Source: a candidate division Zixibacteria bacterium 4484_93 (GTDB taxonomy: Bacteria; UBP14; UBA6098; 4484-93). Taken from it: 8,923 nucleotides of DNA. Every line of letters begins with the position of its first letter. The stretch's first letter is position 1. The notes beneath the pieces are model-generated. The model was not told where the DNA came from. It worked only from the letters and a program-made list of their open reading frames with translations, and did not search any database. The translations under genes and the position numbers were made by a program. Location of the stretch: assembly GCA_002085385.1 (NCBI GenBank), contig NATO01000045.1, forward strand, positions 1-8,923. Reading direction: 5' to 3'. Below, piece after piece: positions 6,310-8,923 of this stretch.

Positions 6310-7674
6310 GTGAAGCTCGGAATACTGGGAGGTGGTCCAGCTGGGTATTCTGCGGCGTTTGCGGCAGCTCGAACGGGGTGCGAGGTCGCAATCATCGAGA
6401 AGAGGGAGCAGCTCGGTGGGGTCTGCTTGAACGAGGGCTGCATACCGACTAAAGCGTATGTGAAAGCAGCAAGAATCAGAAAACTGTTCAACAAATCGGC
6501 TGAGTTCGGGTTCGAGGCAAGCTCCCCGGATATAAATTGGGAAAAGCTGTTCGCAAGAAAAGAAAGGGTGGTCAGACTCCTGACAGCCGGGGTCGGCTCA
6601 CTTGCAAGGAAAAGAAAAGTAGCAATCTATCGCGGGGAGGGAAAACTTCTTCCACCCGCAAACATCCTCGTCAACGGAGAGAACCTCTCGTTCGACAGTG
6701 TGATAATAGCGACAGGAACAGAGGCATCTGCTCCACCCATACCAGGGCTTTCTGAAACGGACTACTGGACGAACAGGGAGGCTCTGAATACAAGGGCTCT
6801 CCCACACTCCATTGCAATAATCGGGGCAGGCGTTGTCGGTGTGGAGTTTGCCCATATATTCAGTGCATTTGGAGTGCCTGTGACAATCTTCGAGATTATG
6901 CCCGATATCCTTCCCGGTATGGACAGGGAGATAAGCTCAACACTCAAAAGAGCGCTACAGAAGGATGGGGTGAAAATCTACACATCCTGCCACATAAGCC
7001 GCGTGGAGAAGGATGAGCTCTTCAGGCTGCGTTTCAGAGTGGAAAATGGTGAAGAGGAATCTTTGTCGTTCGAGCAGCTGCTTGTTGCAACAGGCAGAGA
7101 AGCGAGCTTCCCCGAGGGTATGAAGAGGCTCGGAATAGAACAGGAAAAGAACAGAATTCTGGTCAATAACTATCTTGCCACAAGTAATCCTCGCTTCTTT
7201 GCGGCAGGGGACATCATCGGAGGGGCATTACTTGCCCATATAGCGTATTATGAGGGTGAACTCGCCGTCAGAAATGCCTTGGGTGCAAATGAAGCGGTGG
7301 ACTACACGGGTATCCCTTCTGCCATATTCTCCACCCTTGAGATAGGAACTGCTGGATTATCGGAGGAAAGAGCGAGAGAGATTGCGGGGGATGGAATAAG
7401 GGTTGGTCGCTTCCCGTATTCGGCACTCGGTAGGGCAATGGCGGAGGGAAAGAGGGAAGGGTTTGTCAAGCTGATAGTGGACAAAAACGACAACATACTG
7501 GGGATACACGCAATAGGAGAAGGAGCCGGTGAGATGCTGGCGGCATTCTCCGTTGCCGTTCGGAACGGGATGAAGCTTACATCTATCCAGGAGACGATAT
7601 TTGCTCATCCGACATACTCGGAGGCGCTGGGGGAGGCAGCACTTGCCGTGGATGGTAAGGCTCGGCACATCTAA
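6310..7674 (+). CDS. lpdA: Dihydrolipoyl dehydrogenase (E3 component)
   Basis: This 454-residue flavoprotein disulfide reductase re-oxidises dihydrolipoyl groups of 2-oxoacid dehydrogenases or the glycine cleavage H protein, using FAD and NAD+. The FAD site is GILGGGPAGYSAAFAAA (4-20). The redox disulfide is GGVCLNEGCIPTK (36-48; Cys39 and Cys44). ATG within VIIATGTEASAPPIPG (131-146) is typical. The NAD site is IGAGVVGVEFA (171-181). The second FAD motif is FFAAGDIIGG (296-305). The C-terminal dimer domain ends in the His-Glu pair of HPTYSE (433-438), so all catalytic residues are present. The GTG start at 6310 follows GAGGGGG by 5 nt and begins exactly at the FAD strand. No E1 or E2 gene is next to it; its partner is ecfT, 9 nt downstream in the same frame. 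Mercuric reductase and other relatives are less likely because the lipoamide-type CLNEGC and HPTYSE motifs are intact. Confidence 0.93.
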   Translation: MKLGILGGGPAGYSAAFAAARTGCEVAIIEKREQLGGVCLNEGCIPTKAYVKAARIRKLFNKSAEFGFEASSPDINWEKLFARKERVVRLLTAGVGSLARKRKVAIYRGEGKLLPPANILVNGENLSFDSVIIATGTEASAPPIPGLSETDYWTNREALNTRALPHSIAIIGAGVVGVEFAHIFSAFGVPVTIFEIMPDILPGMDREISSTLKRALQKDGVKIYTSCHISRVEKDELFRLRFRVENGEEESLSFEQLLVATGREASFPEGMKRLGIEQEKNRILVNNYLATSNPRFFAAGDIIGGALLAHIAYYEGELAVRNALGANEAVDYTGIPSAIFSTLEIGTAGLSEERAREIAGDGIRVGRFPYSALGRAMAEGKREGFVKLIVDKNDNILGIHAIGEGAGEMLAAFSVAVRNGMKLTSIQETIFAHPTYSEALGEAALAVDGKARHI

Positions 7675-7683
7675 AACCATAAT

Positions 7684-8451
7684 ATGACCTTCGGTAGATA
7701 CATAAACGCAGATTCTCCCGTCCATCGTGTCGACCCGAGGGCAAAGCTCGTCCTTCTTCTGGCGACAAGCATCGTTGTCATCTCGAGCAAAGGGATTATA
7801 GTAAATATACTGTTTCTCCTGCTTTTTTTCCTCCTTTCATCCTGCGCCGGGATAGGTCTAAAGCAGAGCGCAAGGACCCTCTTCGGGTTTTCGTTCTTTT
7901 TCCTCCTGACTATTCTTTTTCACCTGATTTTCACAAAAAAGGGAGCAATTATCGACTTCTGGATATTCCATCTTGGTTTCACTGGATTTGTAAGAGGAAT
8001 AATCTATTCTGTGCGGCTTGCCAATCTTGTTCTTGCATCGACCGTGTTCATCCTGACGACCTCCCCTGTCGAGCTCGCCGATGGTGTCGAAAATCTTCTC
8101 TCTCCACTTACAAGGCTTGGACTGCCCGTGCGTGATTTCTCGCTTATGCTTATGATAGCGATGCGCTTTATCCCGACGATGCTCGAGGATGGCAGGCGCA
8201 TCTACAACGCTCAACTCTGTCGTGGTGCTCATTTCCACGGTGGGATGGCAGAGCGAGCTGGGATGCTCCCATCTGTGATTGTTCCACTGATTGTGATGAG
8301 CTTCCACCATGCCGAGACATTAGCTTACGCAATAGCCGCAAGGGGATACAGAACATTCGGGGAGAGGACGCATCTCTATCGGCTCTCCTTCGGGAGACTC
8401 GACATTCTGGCGGTTGCTTTATCAATCACTTTTATTATACTTACAATGTGA
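7684..8451 (+). CDS. ecfT: ECF transporter transmembrane coupling protein EcfT
   Basis: EcfT is the inner-membrane scaffold joining the S component to the EcfA ATPases. The 255-residue protein opens GRYINADSPVHRVDPRAKLV, a start typical of EcfT/CbiQ. Hydrophobic helices lie at about 22-35, 38-56, 66-83, 103-125 and 238-254. The two ATPase-coupling motifs occur as AQLCRGAHF (176-184) and AIAARGYRTFGERTHL (216-231). The first has Cys where ARG is usual. MRFIPTMLEDGRRI (160-173) is also family-typical. The ATG at 7684 has no clear Shine-Dalgarno; it lies 9 nt after the lpd stop, in the same frame, so coupling is likely. No EcfA gene or second EcfT partner is in view. An S-component gene lies at the left edge on the other strand. 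A CbiQ-type cobalt or nickel role is possible but no metal-importer genes are adjacent. Confidence 0.9.
   Translation: MTFGRYINADSPVHRVDPRAKLVLLLATSIVVISSKGIIVNILFLLLFFLLSSCAGIGLKQSARTLFGFSFFFLLTILFHLIFTKKGAIIDFWIFHLGFTGFVRGIIYSVRLANLVLASTVFILTTSPVELADGVENLLSPLTRLGLPVRDFSLMLMIAMRFIPTMLEDGRRIYNAQLCRGAHFHGGMAERAGMLPSVIVPLIVMSFHHAETLAYAIAARGYRTFGERTHLYRLSFGRLDILAVALSITFIILTM
8414..8441 (+). promoter_or_regulatory. Candidate promoter inside the end of ecfT
   Basis: TTGCTT (8414-8419), a 16-nt spacer, then TATACT (8436-8441, one mismatch). Transcription would start near 8448, beside the ecfT stop, giving a leader of about 58 nt that contains the second copy of the 20-nt repeat. The AT-rich coding end of a membrane protein gives chance matches, so confidence is low. 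Confidence 0.3.
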
Positions 8452-8457
8452 GAATAC

Positions 8458-8477
8458 TGTCATTGCGAGGAGCATAA
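8458..8477 (+). repeat. 20-nt repeat, copy 2
   Basis: TGTCATTGCGAGGAGCATAA, identical to the minus-strand copy at 2308-2327, lies 6 nt after the ecfT stop and 29 nt before the next ATG. Here it is not the ribosome site, since AGGGGAGG (8494-8501) fills that role. The flanking bases differ from copy 1, so identity stops sharply at 20 nt. Confidence 0.7.
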
Positions 8478-8506
8478 CTACTCGATAGACGAAAGGGGAG
8501 GTTTTT

Positions 8507-8842
8507 ATGAAAAAGGTTGAGTTGAGGTCTCTCGATGTCTTATCCGTTATGAAGGTTGTATTTATCATCTACATTATAGTTGGTATTATCCTCGGTATCC
8601 TGTATGGGCTTATCTTTGGCTGGATACTGGGGATGCTTGGGTTCAGTGGTGGGGAAGAATTGCCATTTTTGCCCCTGCTCGGTTTCGGTGTGGGGGCGTA
8701 TGGTGGGGTCTTGATCGGTATCCTGTATGGAATTTTCTATGCCATCTGGATGACAATTGTAACTGCCATTGGAGCTTTACTGTTCAATCTTGTGGCAAGC
8801 TTGGTCGGTGGTGTACATATAAAGGTAGAACTGCCCGACTAA
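8507..8842 (+). CDS. Small glycine-zipper membrane protein, function unknown
   Basis: The 111-residue protein has a short charged N-terminus (MKKVELRSLDVLSVMK). Helix 1 spans about 17-44, with Gly at 26, 30, 34, 38 and 42. A short acidic loop follows (GGEELP, 48-53). Helix 2 spans about 55-79, with Gly at 59, 63, 67, 71 and 75. A third hydrophobic stretch covers about 81-101, and the tail is HIKVELPD. Each of the first two helices thus has five glycines at exact four-residue steps, a pattern of tightly packed helices. The segments share GILYG (30-34 and 71-75), encoded by a perfect 16-nt repeat. The start (RSLDVLSVMKV) and end (NLVASLVGGV) recall DUF3566-like membrane proteins, but this is weak. 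The ATG follows AGGGGAGG at good spacing. The stop overlaps that of a convergent gene. No function is proposed. Confidence 0.75.
   Translation: MKKVELRSLDVLSVMKVVFIIYIIVGIILGILYGLIFGWILGMLGFSGGEELPFLPLLGFGVGAYGGVLIGILYGIFYAIWMTIVTAIGALLFNLVASLVGGVHIKVELPD
8592..8730 (+). repeat. Direct 16-nt repeat inside the glycine-zipper gene
   Basis: TCGGTATCCTGTATGG occurs at 8592-8607 and again at 8715-8730. The copies are 123 nt apart, exactly 41 codons, so both encode the same GILYG core in frame. The surrounding helix pattern also repeats at this spacing, which points to an old internal duplication rather than chance. Confidence 0.65.
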
Positions 8843-8923
8843 ACAAGGTCGTCGAACCAGAGGGCATCGTCCTTCCTTGGAACAGTCAGAATCCGATAGT
8901 GGTTTTCGGGGTTTGCTGCCCTG
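8839..8923 (-). CDS. C-terminal end of an unidentified gene entering from the right edge
   Basis: One minus-strand frame is open from the edge to TAG at 8841-8839 and gives RAANPENHYRILTVPRKDD then ALWFDDLV. The composition looks like a real soluble protein end, with mixed charged and aromatic residues. A second minus-strand frame is also open through this short stretch, but its translation is Ser/Arg/Cys-rich and less protein-like. The gene would converge on the glycine-zipper gene with stops sharing 3 nt. Only 27 residues are visible and I cannot name the family. Confidence 0.5.
   Translation of the reverse strand, partial: RAANPENHYRILTVPRKDDALWFDDLV

Noticed and set aside
7858..8310. Minus-strand open frame of 150 codons opposite ecfT
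   Set aside because: The His/Arg/Glu-rich translation is what the reverse of hydrophobic membrane codons gives; the plus strand encodes clear EcfT motifs.
1..8923. Mobile element, CRISPR array or tRNA gene
   Set aside because: No transposase or integrase motif, no regularly spaced repeats and no tRNA cloverleaf were seen; the gene content is housekeeping and transport.

Overview
The window looks like chromosomal DNA from a Gram-negative-type bacterium. It carries eleven genes, two of them cut by the window edges, packed with almost no spare DNA. Composition is near 50% GC, with frequent ATA (Ile) and AGG/AGA (Arg) codons. Together with a lipoprotein carrying fibronectin type III (FnIII) and HmuY-like segments, this suggests an uncultured lineage, perhaps in or near the FCB group or WOR-3-like candidate phyla. 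That placement is an inference with low confidence; no rRNA or other taxonomic marker is present.

Left arm, minus strand (6177 down to 1). Eight genes run in one direction: a small Xre-type regulator, accD (acetyl-CoA carboxylase beta subunit), an M16 zinc peptidase, dut (dUTPase), a NodB-type polysaccharide deacetylase, truA (tRNA pseudouridine synthase), an FnIII lipoprotein, and the start of an ECF-transporter S component that leaves the window. The M16-dut-deacetylase block is tightly coupled (2-nt gap, then 26-nt overlap). Lipoprotein and S component are 1 nt apart. Candidate internal promoters lie before accD and before the lipoprotein, so this is probably several overlapping transcription units.

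Centre (6178-6309). The only divergent intergenic region holds a perfect 9-bp inverted repeat with a 19-bp spacer. Each arm contains an outward-facing TTGATT -35-like box, one for xre and one for the lipoamide dehydrogenase gene. It is the best candidate operator in the window.

Right arm, plus strand (6310 to 8842). A dihydrolipoamide dehydrogenase gene is followed after 9 nt by ecfT, the membrane coupling subunit of an ECF vitamin/metal importer. Next comes a 111-residue membrane protein with two five-glycine zipper helices. It converges with a minus-strand gene entering from the right edge, and the two stop codons overlap.

Themes. (1) Two parts of an ECF importer, S component and EcfT, lie about 7.5 kb apart on opposite strands with no EcfA ATPase in view. 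The S component is coupled to a predicted surface lipoprotein with an HmuY-like C-terminus. (2) A perfect 20-nt repeat occurs in two intergenic spots and supplies the apparent Shine-Dalgarno of truA. (3) Several ribosome binding sites are pure G-runs. I saw no tRNA, rRNA, CRISPR array, insertion sequence, or clear intrinsic terminator. No gene-free stretch exceeds 132 bp.
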